A DNA stretch of 64,000 nt, taken from NCBI GenBank assembly GCA_023159155.1, contig JAJNNX010000041.1, positions 372,001 through 436,000 on the forward strand, in the 5' to 3' direction. The translations under genes and the position numbers were made by a program. Under the pieces are notes generated by a model. That model was not told where the DNA came from and searched no databases. It was given only the letters and a program-made list of their open reading frames with translations. Positions 1 through 13,401 of this stretch are shown here, in pieces (the first letter of the stretch is position 1; each line of letters begins with the position of its first letter). This DNA is from Ustulina deusta (taxonomy: Eukaryota; Ascomycota; Sordariomycetes; Xylariales; Xylariaceae).

Positions 1-1069
1 ATAATTAATAAGCTTACAAAAATATAAAAAATATTTAGTGCAAGCTACTAAAAAGAAATCTAACTTAGTATAACTATTATATAAATATATTAAAAAGTAC
101 TAAAGTTAGTTATAATATTTATATTTTAAAAGCTTTTATATAAAGGTTTCTTTTTGGATTTTAAAGCATATATTTATATAGTAACAGATAATTTATTAAA
201 ATATTTTATATAAAGAAATTATAAAGCTTATTATATAAATAAGAAGTATAATTAGGGGAACTATATAAAAAGCTAATAATACAAATACCCTAGACCTTTA
301 AGTAGGCCAGATATACAAAAAGACTAATTAAAAAATTAAAGCAGCTAAAGTTACTATATAAATAAAAAATACTTTATATATTATAAAAAAAATTATTAAT
401 TAACTAAACATATATTTTAGAAATAAGCTTATATAAAAAATTAATATTTTAATTTATATAAAATAATTAATAATAGTATCTTTATACTTAACAAATTTTT
501 AGCATTTTTAATAAAGTATAAAAAATACTTTAAGTTAGACAAAAGTAATAATAAACTTAATAAAAAATCTAGTAGTTAATTAACTTAATTTTTTATAAAT
601 AGCGCTTTTATTTATTATATAACTAAAAAAAATATCTAAAACTATAAAATAGATATATTGTTTAACTAGTTTATTTTTAATAATTAGTATTATATAAAGT
701 ACTAAAACAAACTTTAAGATATAAGCGCTTCGAACTATTTAATAGTAAGAAAAATATAATTAAAAGCCTATTTTAGATTTTATTTTTATATAAAAATAAA
801 CTAGACCTTAAGCAGCACAAATATTAGGTTTACTAGTAGTAATATAATCACTACTATAAGCACTATATAAATAAATAATTCTTTTAGTATAACAATATAC
901 TATATTCTACATAGCCTAATATTGTTTTTTTTTTGCTAAAAAATATAGATTATTTATAAATATATTTTAATAATATAAAAGATATTATTATACAAAAAGA
1001 TAAAAAGACTATTTTTATTATATATAAATAGAAATATTTATTTTTTAATATAAGTCTATATAAAGCTAG

Positions 1070-1371
1070 TATTGGTTAGTTCTATCCGGGATAGTATGTG
1101 TGTATATAGTACTGTATGCAAGAGCAGATCTAGTAAGGCGAACACTATACAATCTATATTATACTATGTTCGAATGCCTATCGAAAGGAAAAAAAAGGAA
1201 AAAAATCAGAAGGTATGGGAGGGCCTAGTATACCCTTTCGTACGAAAGGGTCCACCATAGCCCCTTAGCCATGGGCTAGCCATAGGCTAACCACCTGATT
1301 TGGCCACCTTAGGTAGCTAAGGTAAGTGACCCATAAATAGCGTACGATTAACCTGGAATACTATTCCAACA
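1070..1371 (-). repeat. 3' LTR of A1
   Basis: 302 bp, ending (on the minus strand start) in TGTTGGAATAGTATTCCAGG. It retains GC-rich palindromic blocks such as the CCCTTTCGTACGAAAGGG hairpin near 1,231-1,248. Confidence 0.88.
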
Positions 1372-2525
1372 CTGACTATTTTTACTTTTTGTTATATTGC
1401 TAGGTTAATCGTATAGACAAACTAAATATAAAAACTTTATATAATTAAAATAAGTATTTTGTACAAAAAAAAAACAAAATCTTTATTTAATACTAAAACA
1501 ATCTATTTAATACTTAAAAACAAAGCTTTTATATAGCTAGCCTTTTTGCAAAGCTAGCCCTTTGTATAGCCAAAACAAAATGCTTTATATAACATAAAGG
1601 TTATTTGGCTAGCATATAACAAATTAACAGGATAGGTTTTTGTTATTGCTAATATTCTTTTAGCTTTGTTTTTTTTTTAAAAATTTAACGTTTAGGTCTA
1701 TATAAATATTAGCTAAAAAGAAAGGGATAGGGTAGGGCCTGGCTGTATAAGGTCTAGAATTATATAAAGCTATAAATAAAACAGAAGTTTGTTACTTAGC
1801 TTTATGTATAACAGAATAGTCTAAAGGTTGTTTAGCTAGTTTATATAATAGATTATTAAAAAAAAAAAATGCTATTTAGCTAGCGTATAGCAAGTTATTA
1901 AAAAAGATTTTCGGGTGTTTTTATAGGTCTGTTCTATAAAAGTAGGTAATATAAAAAGTAAAAGTTATAAAAAAGTTTATAGTTAATTTTATAATCTAGT
2001 CTATTAAATAGATTAGTTATAATTATTTTATATATAAAAGTTATATAAAGCTAATCGATTTTTTTTTTAGTCCTACTAAATAAAATATATATAAAAATAA
2101 ATAGTTTAGTTAAAACAGAAATATAAATATAAAAACTTTATATAATAGCTATATATTAGCTATATAAAAAAAGTAAAATATAAAATAATTTATAGTTAAT
2201 TTTATAGTTTATTTTGCTAAGCAGAGTAAAATTTGGATTGTTTTATATAAAGTTTATAGCAAAAATTTTAGTTAATTTGTTTTTTTTTTTTACTAAGCAG
2301 GAAATTAAAAAATTAAGCCTAAGTACTAATCTAGTTTAATAATTTATATAAAAGTTGTCCAGAGTACATTTGCTAGGCAGACTATATTTTTTTAAAACTT
2401 TTATATAATAAGCCAAAATCTTTTGCTAAGCAAAAATATTTTTAAATTATTATATAATATTTAGTAATATTTTATTTTTTTAAACTTTGCTAATTTATAA
2501 ATTTACCAGTTAATTTATTAATTAA

Positions 2526-2827
2526 TATTTGTTAGCTTTATCTAAAATAATATATATATATATAGTGTTATATATAAGAGCAGATCTAGTAAAGCGAATA
2601 TTATACAATCTATATTGTACTATGTTCGAATGCCTATCAAAAAGAAGAAGAAGGAAAGGAATCAGAAGGTGTGGGAGGGCCTGGTATACCCCTTCGTACG
2701 AAGGGGTCTACCATGGCCCCTTAGCTATGGGCTAGCCATGGGCTAACCACCTGACTTGGCCACCTTAGGTGGCTAAGGTGAGTGACCCATAAATAGCGTA
2801 CGATTGACCTGGAATACTATTCCAACA
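2526..2827 (-). repeat. 5' LTR of A1
   Basis: 302 bp, direct repeat of 1,070-1,371, differing mainly by C/T and G/A changes. The CCCCTTCGTACGAAGGGG hairpin is at about 2,690-2,707. Confidence 0.88.
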
Positions 2828-5264
2828 CTAGACTATATTTTATTAAAACAGAACTACAATAGCTATATTATTAATTTAAATATTTTTATATAAAAAGACT
2901 ACATATAATACTTAGTTATATAGGATATAATATTAATTATTTAATTTTAAAAAAAATCTAGAAATTCTATTACTATTATTAATTATATAACTTAGCACTT
3001 TAATAATTCAAATTTTTAATTAAAAATAATTATAATTTTAATTATAAAATTATAATTAATGCTATATAAATAAATAATAAGCAAGTTTTTTATATTATTA
3101 ATATTATTATATCTTTTTAAGTAGTAACTTTTTTTAAATCAATATTTATATAAAATGTTTAAAAAGTGCTATATAAGTGCTAGATTAATATATATTAAAG
3201 ATTTTCTAATTATATTATATATAACTTAAATATAAACTTTTTGTTTCAAAAATTTTAAAACTAAACAAAAATTATAACTACTTAGTGCTATATAATACCT
3301 ATTAAGGTATACTAAGCAATTAGTAAAATTAAAAAAACATATAGCCCTTTTTATTATATATATAATATACTAAAAGCTAAAATTAATAATTATATAAAAA
3401 ATAAGTTAATTTTTTAAATAGTAGTTAAAACTTTAAATAATACTGCTAGGCTAAACAGCCTTATACTAACCCTTTTTATTTTTAAAGCCTACCCTAGAGT
3501 TAATTAAGACTTACCCCTTTTACTTAATATTATATAAAAGGCTAAAGCAATTAAAAAAGCTATAAAAATATTATATAACAAAAAAGCAAAAGTTGAAAGT
3601 AATTATATAATTAATTAATATAAGAGGCCAGCTTTATATAATATATTTTTGTTGCTCCTACGTAGTAAATTAATAGTATAACAGAAAAAAAAAAGCTAAA
3701 ATAAACTATATAAAATTAAATTAATTAAAAAATCTAATATAATTATTAATTTAATAAACAGCTTAATTAAGTTTAAATAAATATAAATTAAGCTTTATTA
3801 TTATATAACTAAAAAAATTATTTTAAACAAACAGAATAAAAAAACAAATAAAATATAACCTTTTTAATAACCTATTATATAAAAAAAATAAAAACGCCTT
3901 TTTAAAGCTATAAAGTTTTTTATAACTTTTATATAATAAGTTAGCCAATTGTTTCTAACTTTTAAAAAAAAACAAAACTATGCCTTAATAGTCAAGCTAT
4001 ATAAAAACAGTATAATTAATATATTTAGAGCCCTATTCGAAAAGTTGGACGCTATAAAAATTAATAATTTTATTATATAAGGCGTATCCTAATTTGTAAA
4101 ATATAACCAAGCCAAGCATAGCAATATTTATATTTTTAAATTACGGCTTATATAAAAAGTTCTAACTTGTTATATAAAACTATAATAATATTAAAAAAAA
4201 AACAATACTTACTTAATTGCTAATAATCTAGCAAATAAGCCAAAGATTGCTATTTATACTAGAACCTTTTCTAATTTATAACTTTAACGCTTTAAGCAAA
4301 CTTCGAAATATTACGTAAGCATATATATAATTAAAAAACAAATTAGCTAAAAAAATCCTTATATAACTGCTGTCCGAACTAAAATCGAAATATTTTAACA
4401 AAATAATCCTATAGATTATATAACCTTTATATAGACTTGCCGAATCAGGTTTGTATTAGTTTAAAATATATTACTAGTACTACTATAAAAAGCTTAGTAT
4501 AACTATTTTTATATATAACCTATGCCTATTTTTTATTAAAGGACTTTTAGACAACTTTAGTATTACTAAACTATAAACAAATAATATGTTTAGTTTTATA
4601 TTGCTAGGCTTTTTAAAAAAAAAAAAATATAAATTATAGCAAGCTAAGTTTTATATAAAGCTAAAAAAAATTTTTTAGCTAAGTTACTTTATAAAATTTA
4701 ATAATAAATAAATTATATTTTTATTTAAAAGGAATATTATTTTAATTTAAAAAAACTAAATAAATTAACTAGACTAGATTAACCTTTATATAACTGATTT
4801 TATATAGTAATATATTTTGTAATAAGCAAAAAATATATATATTAGTAATATTTGCTAGCCCAAAGCAGCGTACAACCTATATATAGTTACTTAAGTTATA
4901 TATTTTAAGCTATACAATATTAAAAGTTTGAACTAAAAAATCTAGTAGCAAATAAATAATAAGGATTGCGGCTTAACTTTTGTACTAATAGACCTCTGTT
5001 ATATAAAGCTGTTTATTTTTATAAATAGGTTATTTATAAACAATATAAATATAACTTTTTAATTTAGATTTATAATTGTATTAAGAATTAAACATTATAT
5101 AAAAAAATCTTTAAGCTTTAAAATTAAAAAAAATATTATATATTAAAATTTAAGCAAATATAAAAACATAACTAGGAGCATACTTATAAATAAACTATAT
5201 AGTATAGTTAATAATTTTAATAGTACTATTGCCTTTTATATAATATTTTTAAAAATTATAACTA

Positions 5265-5326
5265 ACGTAAGACACAAGCTAATTGCCAACACAAGTCAAT
5301 TGCTAACTTTTTTGTACCTTTGTACG
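5265..5326. repeat. Left terminal inverted repeat of G
   Basis: 62 bp, matching the reverse complement of 7,062-7,123 with seven differences, all transitions (C/T or A/G). Within it ACACAAGCTAATTGCC and ACACAAGTCAATTGCT form a direct subrepeat ~19 bp apart, a layout typical of transposase binding sites. Confidence 0.9.
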
Positions 5327-7061
5327 TACAAATTAAATAATTCAACTATAACACAAAAAATCAATTAAATCTAATCGGAAATATTATTGCTAGATGTTTT
5401 TATAGCATTTTAACAAGTACGCAAGTTATACCTAAGCTTACTGCATATTTTATATTGTTATATATGCGATATACCCCTTTTTATACAACAATTATTTTGC
5501 TACACTTTTTTTATTATTTGCTTTTTAATAGCCCGTTTAGTTTTAAAATTTTATTTTTTCTATACAATAAATAATTTTTTATTCTATATATATTTTTTTT
5601 TTATATAGCAGCATTAGTCAAATATTTTATTTATTATATAAAGTTTAGCAATTTTTTTTTTAATAATATAACTTTATATATAAGCAGCGTTATATTTTTT
5701 ATAATATAATTAATAATATTTAAAATAATACTTAGCAAGCTACTTTAATATTATATAATTTTATTTTTAATATATTTAGCTTATAATTATATATTAGTTA
5801 TATTATATAAAATCTTTAATTATTAAAGAACTAAAAATCTATTAGACGATCTAAAAAGTATTTTAGTTAGTAATTAGACTTTAAACTAAAAGAATATATA
5901 TTTTAAATCGTACAGTACTAATCTAATACTTCTAAAACTTCCTTAAATATTAAATTTTATTATAAAAGCTTTATATGCCTTATAAAATATAACAAAAAAA
6001 TCCTTTTTAGCAATATAAGTAATATATATTTATATTAAATTATTGATTTTTTTTATATATAAATGTTTTAATAAGCTAAAACAACCAATATTAAAAAATT
6101 AAAATTAATATAACAAATAAACAAATATATAAAAAGTAATAATATTATAATCTTTGCAATATAGTTTAAAATTAGTTAAATAATAACTTTTGTAACTATT
6201 AAAAATTAATAAGCAATAAATACCCTTTATATAACTAGCTATATATAAATTAAAATAATTAATCTAATCTAGACCTTGTTTATTTATTATCTAGCTATTT
6301 TTTATAACTATAATTCTTTAGTTATATAATAATTAGCTATTAGTATACTAAAACAAAAAATAAGTTTTATTTACTAAAATAATATATAATAGAACTATAT
6401 AGCTATATAAACTAATACTTTAAATAATAATTAACTATTTATAATTGCTTAGTTAAATAGCCTTTAATTATCTATACTGGTTAAATATTATTACAACTAT
6501 TTTAAACAAGATTTGGCCTATTATAAAACCTGTTTTATTAAAATTATAAATATCCTTTTTTAAGATACTATATTTAGTTATTATATTTTATATAAGCTTA
6601 AACTATTTATTATATATAATAAAATTTTTATAAAAAACTTGCTAATAATTAATTTTTTAATTAAAATATGTTTTAAACGTAAAATATTATTATATAAAGT
6701 TTAAAGCTTAATTAATGCTAACCTTAGGCGTATTATATTTATATAATAATTAATTAGCTATATTTTTAATATTACTTATCTAAAGCAGAAATAATCGTAA
6801 AACTAAATCTATAATATATTATATAATAGTATTTTTTTTGAGTTTAGTTAATTTTTAATATTATATAATAAATATTTATTAGGTTTGTTTATTGGCACAC
6901 CAATTATAAAAAGTTATATAAAAAATATTATAAATTTGTGCTGCACAATTAACAATTAATTTTTTGTTGCAATTAAAAGCTTCTAATATAAGCTGCAAGT
7001 CTGCTTTGTTCTAAAAAAGTGCTATTATTATTAGTTATAAAAATGGTAATTAAAAAAAGAG

Positions 7062-7123
7062 CGTACAAAAGTGCGAAAAAGTTGGCAATTAACTTGTGTT
7101 AGCAATTAGCTTGTGTCCTACGT
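7062..7123. repeat. Right terminal inverted repeat of G
   Basis: 62 bp inverted copy of 5,265-5,326, followed directly by the TA duplication and then by resumed B4 sequence. Confidence 0.9.
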
Positions 7124-8649
7124 TATGCTATAACTATTTTTAATTTTAGCTATTTTATATTCTAATTTAAAATTATTATATAATTATTTTATTAAACTTG
7201 GTATTATATAAAAAAAACGCCTAATAATTAATATTATATTGTTAAAAAAATTATATAAAAAATAAAAAATTTCCGAAATATAATAAATTAATAGTAAAAA
7301 TAATCTAGCTAATACGTTTATAAAAAAAATACCAAACTAAGCATTAAAAACTTTTATATTAATAAACAAATTGATTATATAAATAAAAATATTTATTAAT
7401 AAAATATAAAAAATTATATATGATTATAGTATTAATAAAAAAAAAAAAGTTAGAAGTATAAAAGCAACATATAATAAATTAACTCTAAAAAAAAAAACGA
7501 ACGTAAACGCCACTCCTTCCTATTTTTTCTTTTTTTATTTTCTTTATTATATAACTAATTTTTTTTTTTTTTTAAACGTAATGATTGCACCGAGCGCTGT
7601 GCGAACGCTAAACATATGCTACGTAAGTATTACTTTAGAACCTAATGATCTAGCAATAGCTACGGAATAGGTAACTATTATATATTGCATAAGTATTTTT
7701 TATATATGTAGTAATAGTAGTACTGTACGACTAGATAAAAATTATACAAAAGTAACCCTTTTAGCGGAGGATAAATATAATCGAATATGTAAAAAGTATA
7801 TTAGCAAGCACTTGGATTTATATATTAATTAATAGTATAGTAGCAACTTAAGCTTTATTAATTTATATATAAAAAATAAAAAATATTAATAATATACTAA
7901 AATAAATATATATATAATAAAAAAACAAATATATATATTAATATATAGCGCTATAATAAGCTAATAATTATTAAGATTGTTTATTAGTAGTAATACTATA
8001 TAATAATTGCTATTTTAGCTAATAATTCTTAATATATAACTATTATTACTAAAGAGCTAGATAGTGTTTATTATATAAATATATATATATATAAAGTATA
8101 TAAAAACAAACAGATATATAAAACAAAAAATTTTAAAAAATAATAAAAGAATAAAGGGCAATAAGAGACTTAAGCACTTTTTTATATATAAGTCTTTTTA
8201 TATATAAACTAACCTAACTTTTAATTAGTTAACTTTTTTTTATATAAATAATTTGTTTAGTTAATTAAACATAAGCAATCTTAAGGACTTTTAATTAGCA
8301 ATTGCCTATACAAGGCTTACTAACCGGACAAGCTAGCTAATTATAAACTTTGTTATTATATAGGGCAGGAATAAATATTTAGCTTTAATTTAGATAGTTA
8401 CCGAGTGATGTTTAGCTTATAGTTTTTAACTAACTATATAACTAAAGTAGTAGCTTTGCAATATTATTATATAACCTTATTAAAAGAAAATAATCTATTA
8501 ATTTAGCAGCTATACGTATAAACTAGATTGCTAATCTAGTTGTTTTTATAGTAGTTAAACTTTTATATATATATTTAAGCAGTTATATAGTTGTTTTTTT
8601 TGTTCTTTTTATATAATAGGTAGTTATAACTAAAAAAAAAAATAACTAG

Positions 8650-8946
8650 TATTAGAATAACTAGTATTAGTTATAACTTTATTATATAATTTGTATGGAA
8701 TATAAGTTTATGTTTAGTTTTTGTATAAATGTTAGCCGGACCTTGGCTGGACAAAAAGGACCTTATTTCCTTTTTGTTATGTTAGCTTGTATAATAGCGT
8801 AAGCTTTTATATAAATATAAAAGACTTATGCTTTATATAAATATTTTTTTTTTTTTTGATATAGATAACATAGTATAATATATTATATTCTGTCTACGCG
8901 TATTATTTGTTTTATGTATAATATATCGTATATAGCCCATTCAACA
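8650..8946 (+). repeat. 3' LTR of B4
   Basis: This 297-bp LTR matches the LTRs of B2 (302 bp each) and B1. The expected start TGTTGGAATAAC appears here RIP-altered as tattagaataac, and the end ...CATTCAACA is intact. The segment around 8,740-8,770 keeps unmutated GC bases (GTTAGCCGGACCTTGGCTGG), also seen in the 52,830-53,131 LTR. Confidence 0.85.
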
Positions 8947-9254
8947 CTTTCTATAAAATTTTTTTTTACTTTTCTAGTACTATATAACTAATAAACTATA
9001 TTAATACTGTTTAAAAAAAATAAAGTTAATTAATATATAAAGAAATTTAGCTAAATAGCTAGAAAATATTATTTATTAACGAACTTAAAAAAAAAGAAAA
9101 AGATTTTTATAAAAATAAAGTTTCTATAGCTATATAACTATTAATATATTACTAACGCGGAGTTCTAACGTATTTCCGTAAAAAGTTCCGTAAGTTCTAG
9201 CAGAGGTCTAGAACTTTTATTAATTAGCAAAGCTCTTAAGGCTAGCTTTAACTA
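8947..9254. other. Spacer between B4 and the inverted DF fragment; no gene
   Basis: AT-rich with no ORF. A less mutated island at about 9,159-9,232 holds repeated GTTC/TCTAG(A)AC motifs (gagttctaac, agttctagcag, gtctagaac) that may be the end of another element. I could not assign it. Confidence 0.5.
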
Positions 9255-10353
9255 TAATATTTTAATAGATTTTTTTTTATAATTAAAATTTATTTTAATT
9301 ATTTTAAAACAAATATTTTAAAATTTTTAAAGTTTATTATAAATTAATAATTAAATTTACTAAAAATTTAATTATTTAAATTAGAATTATATTTAATTTA
9401 ATTTATAAGTTTAGTTAATTAATCATTTTTATAAGTTTATTTAATATTATATATTAATTTAATAATTTTATTAATAAATAATTTATAAAAAATATTTAAA
9501 TTTATAAAAACTTTTTCTAAATTTTTTTTTAAGTTTATATAAAAATAATTTTATAATTTTTATTTTTATTATAATTTAATAAATTAATATTTTTTACCTA
9601 AACTATTAAATATAAAAATAAATTATTAATATTTTTATTTATTTTATATATATAAATTTTAAAGTTTTTATAAATAATATTTTTGTTTAACTTTTTTATT
9701 AGTTTATAAACTTAATTATTAAATAAAACTTTATTTTTTATAAACTTATTAAAATTAATTTTTTATACTTTACTTTTTTTAATATAAAAAAAATTTAAAA
9801 TATTAATAAATAAATTAATAAAATAAAAAATAAATAAAGCAATAAAATTCAAAAATTTAAAATTAATATTTTTAATTATATTTTTTATTATTAAGTTATA
9901 ATTATTTTTTAAAAATACTAGAATAAATATAAAAAAAATTTAATAAAACTTTTTTGTTTTATTATTAAAAAAACTTTATTAAAACTAATATAAAATTATA
10001 ACCTTAAATAGTATTAATATTTTTGAATCTATTTTTAAATATATTATTTATATTAATTTATTTAAGTTCTAATTTAGATTTTATTTTTTTTTAGTTTTAA
10101 TTTTAATTTTTTTTTAATTATTTAAAAACTATAAATAAATTTAAAATTTTTAAAAGTAAGTTTTTTATAAATTATTTATTTTTAAATAATATAAAAATTA
10201 AAAGTTTTTTTTAAAATTATATTAAATTTAAATTTATATTATAAAATATATAATTTAAAAAAAAGATTTATTTATATTTTATTAAATATAATAAAATAAA
10301 ATAAATATATTTATTAAATATTTATTAATAAACAATTAGTAAGTTTAAAATAG

Positions 10354-10581
10354 TATTATAATTAATTAAATAAAATTTTTATAATTAATTTATTAATATT
10401 ATAAATAAAGATTTTAAACTTAAAAATATATATATATATATATATATATAAAATAAATAAATATAGATTTTATATATATAGCTATAAAGTTAAAGGTTAG
10501 TTTATGCATAGATTTCTTATTTTATTAATATATAAGTTTAAAGTTTTTATCAGTTTTGCTAAAATTATATTAATTATTATA
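10354..10581 (-). repeat. DF-type LTR, inverted
   Basis: About 228 bp, inverted relative to the LTRs at 11,491-11,724, 25,198-25,418 and 40,766-40,990. It contains a (TA)n run at 10,426-10,450. Confidence 0.7.
10426..10450. repeat. (TA)n microsatellite
   Basis: Uninterrupted AT alternation of about 25 bp inside the inverted DF LTR. Confidence 0.9.
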
Positions 10582-11490
10582 ATAATTAATATTTTTTTTA
10601 TATAGTTTATTTTTTTAATTTATTATTTAAAAATAATTATATATTTTAATTTTAAATATTTAAATATATATCAAATATAATATACGTTTATATTTTTAAT
10701 AAATTAAACATTTTAAAATTATTTAAAGGTTATATAATTTTTTATTATTAATATAATAAAAATAATATTAAATAACTTTTATTTATAAACAATAAATAAA
10801 AAATTATTTAATATAAAATTAACAAAATACAAAAACTTAATAATATATTATAAAAATTATAATATATAAAAAACTATTTAATTATTAATATAAATATTTT
10901 ATTTATTTAATAAAGATTTAAAGATTTTAAAACTTTAAACTAAATATTTATATAGCTTAAAATAACAAGCTAGTTTTATTTAAAATATAAAATTATATTA
11001 AATAAAACATTTAAACTACATAGCTTTTTGATTATTAGAAATAATATTAATAATTTTTTTAACTAGCAAATATTTAAAATATATAATACATAAAAAATAA
11101 TTATTTTATTTAAATATTAATAATTATTATTATTTTAATAGAAAAAATAACTAAAAATAAAAACTTTATGTTATATGTTTAAAAAATATATTGATTAAAC
11201 TTAAAAAAAGTAATAGTTTAATAAAAATAAAAATAAAACTTTTTTAAAATTATTTATAAATTTTTATTTTTAGTATAAACTATTAAATTTTAAAGTTTTA
11301 GTTAAACAAATTATAAAGACATTATAAAAAACTTTTTATTAAAGTTTTATAATACTAGTTAGATTTAAAATTCATACATAAACTTAAGCTTTTAATTTTT
11401 AATTATAAAAAAATATATTAATAATAACTATTAAATTATTATTTTAATTAATATTATTAATATTATTGCTTATTTTTTTAATTTAATATT
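10582..11490. other. AT-rich spacer between two facing DF LTRs; no gene
   Basis: About 910 bp, almost entirely A/T. No ORF, no RNA gene and no clear match to the other families in this window. It is probably an unrelated, fully RIP-degraded relic. Confidence 0.5.
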
Positions 11491-11724
11491 TATAATAATT
11501 AGTACAGTCTTAGCGGGACATACAAAAACCTCAGACCTATATACTAATAAAATAGGAAGCCCACGCACGGACCAACCTATACCTCTGCAGCCACACATAT
11601 AAAGTTTATATCTATTTATTTTATAAACTTTATTTTTTATTTTATTTTATTTTTTTTAATTTTAAGTTTTTTTTTATAATATTAATAAACTAGCTATAAA
11701 AACTTTATTTAATTAATTATAATA
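11491..11724 (+). repeat. Left LTR of the outer DF
   Basis: About 234 bp from a RIP-altered TG start (tataataatt) to ...ttataata. The block at 11,502-11,600 retains unmutated bases (agtcttagcgggacatac), giving the best look at the ancestral LTR. Confidence 0.72.
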
Positions 11725-11828
11725 CTACTTCAAGCTTACTAATTATTTATTAATAAATATTTAATAAATATATATTTTTCATTTTATTATAATTAATAAA
11801 ATATATATAAATCTTTTTTTGAATTTTA

Positions 11829-11843
11829 TATTAAATAGGCTAT
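11829..11843 (-). repeat. Outer fragment of B1 3' LTR (continues at 19,043-19,252)
   Basis: tattaaataggctat is the RIP form of the B LTR end TGTTGAATGGGC. The LTR is split here by C and resumes after the GCTAT duplication, ending at 19,252. Confidence 0.8.
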
Positions 11844-12320
11844 TGTTACGGACCAACAGGCGAGTAACCTGTTAGGAGACCTAGGACCAACAGAAGAGCC
11901 CAATGGAAGGTTAGCAAACTGTACTAAGAGACGGGCCATAGTTTAAGGTACCAAAAAAAAGTCATATAATTAGATTATTAGATTAGAGTAAGCTAGGCTT
12001 ACTAGATCGGAGTAAGCCTAAAGCATAAGCTTAAAGTAAACTAGCAAAGTATTAAAAAGATATAAAAAAGGAAACAATTATAAAAGTTATAAATATATTT
12101 GTTATATTTTTTAATTAATTAGTTTTTATTTTATTATTTAATCTAAGGATATAACTAGTTTGTAGAATTAGTTATATAAAAGTTTTTTTTTAATAAAATA
12201 TTATAAATAATATAAGATTAAATCTATTATAACTTTGATTTTTTGTTAAATAAATCTATATTATTATAATACTACAATAAACTTTTATATTAGTTTATTT
12301 AATATAATAAAGTTATTATA
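11844..12320 (+). repeat. 5' LTR of C
   Basis: 477 bp, starting TGTTACGGACC and ending ...gttattata (RIP form of ...ACA). The first 100 bp are nearly unmutated whereas the 3' LTR copy is heavily altered. Confidence 0.88.
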
Positions 12321-13401
12321 TTTTAAATAATTATTGTTTAATTAATATTTAAATAAACTTATTTAATTAGTAATATAAAATAATTTTTAAAAAATTAACT
12401 TTAATATAAGTGTAATAATTATTTAATTGATTATAAATATATATTATTTAATTTAAAAAAAATAATAAATAACTTAAAAATTAAATAAATATAACTAATA
12501 AACTGAAAAAACATAAGCTTATATAATTAATAAAGTTTAATAAAATTTTAAAACAACTTAAAAGATTTATAATATAAGTTAAAATATATATTTAATATTA
12601 TAATAAAAATTTTATAAAAAAAAAAAAAGTCTTATATATAATAGAATATTTTATTAGAAATACTTTAAAATAGTTTAAATTTATAATAAAAGATTATATA
12701 AAATAAAAAAATTAAATTATAATAATAATATAAAAGTAGCGTTTAAAAATATGATAAAGTTTAACATAGTATTAATAAATATATGTAAAAACTTTAAAAA
12801 AAATTTAATTTGAATAAAAACTTATAATAATATATTAAAAAAAATAATATATAAATATATAATTAAGTTTAAAAAAGTTCTAGTATTAATTTTATAAATA
12901 AATATTCATATATTAATAATAATATTTTATAATAAATTTAAAAAGTTAGTTTAAAATAAGTTGTATAAAAACAAAAAATTAAGTAATTTTAAAAATTATA
13001 TTATTTAAGCTATTAAATTTAATAATTAATTTTATAAATAATAATAATAATAAAAATAATAAAACATAATTTATTTAATAAATATTAAACAATAATAAAC
13101 ATAAAAATTTATAACTATAAGAACTTATATAGAACTTATAAAATTTAATATAAGTAATAAAAGCAAAAACTAAAATAAAATTAAGTATTATAACTATAAT
13201 TAAAAAAAGTATTATATTTAAGATTATAATAAGTTATAAAAAAAACAAAAACATAAAGATATAAAATAAAGTAGAGCTATAATAATAATATTATTATAAA
13301 TTAATATAATATAATTAAAAAAATAATAAAAAATAATAAAATTTATTTTATAATATAATAAACATATTTTAAATAAAATATATAAATAATATTTTTATAT
13401 A

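Larger units (their letters stand above)
1070..2827 (-). mobile_element. Short LTR retrotransposon family A, copy A1 (1,758 bp)
   Basis: Two direct LTRs of 302 bp (3' LTR 1,070-1,371; 5' LTR 2,526-2,827, element on the minus strand) flank a 1,154-bp internal region. The whole is homologous to A2 (27,182-28,941) in opposite orientation. It interrupts B4: uninterrupted B2 has the same sequence joined at this point. CTAG flanks both ends (1,066-1,069 and 2,828-2,831), a four-base remnant of the expected 5-bp TSD. There is no gag-pol coding capacity, so it is a TRIM-like non-autonomous element. Small ORFs at 1,072-1,260 and 2,529-2,735 are just LTR sequence. Confidence 0.88.
5265..7123. mobile_element. 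Tc1/mariner-type (Fot1/Pot2-sized) DNA transposon G, RIP-degraded
   Basis: The element is bounded by 62-bp terminal inverted repeats (5,265-5,326 and 7,062-7,123) starting ACGTARGACACAAGC. It is flanked by TA on both sides (5,263-5,264 and 7,124-7,125). The empty site can be read in B2 near 47,680 (reverse complement), where the flanks join with a single TA, so the TA target duplication is directly supported. The 1,859-bp length is typical of fungal Fot1/Pot2-like pogo elements, which encode a DDE transposase. No transposase ORF remains; the interior is AT-rich and full of stops, so strand is unassigned. Confidence 0.88.
1..8946 (+). mobile_element. LTR retrotransposon family B, copy B4 (truncated by window edge, RIP-degraded)
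   Basis: The tract is the reverse complement of copy B2 (45,873-53,131) across 1-1,069, 2,828-5,264 and 7,124-8,946. It is interrupted by A1 (1,070-2,827) and G (5,265-7,123). The terminal LTR is 8,650-8,946 and ends in CCCATTCAACA. The left part of the element lies outside the window, so its TSD cannot be checked. Strand follows the family B direction deduced from an A-rich tract beside the 3' LTR. No ORF survives; differences from B2 are mostly C/T and G/A, the RIP pattern. The superfamily is unresolved because no reverse-transcriptase motif could be read with confidence. Confidence 0.8.
9255..10581 (-). mobile_element. Inverted, truncated copy of LTR element DF (DF3)
   Basis: The reverse complement matches the LTR plus first ~1.1 kb of internal sequence of the inner DF (25,198 onward) and of the outer DF (44,496-45,420). 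Its LTR is 10,354-10,581. Homology fades at about 9,255, so the copy is truncated. Strand is by convention: the inner and outer DF are called plus. Confidence 0.72.

Noticed and set aside
5265..7123. hAT-type transposon for element G
   Set aside because: Comparison with the uninterrupted site in B2 shows a 2-bp TA duplication, not 8 bp.
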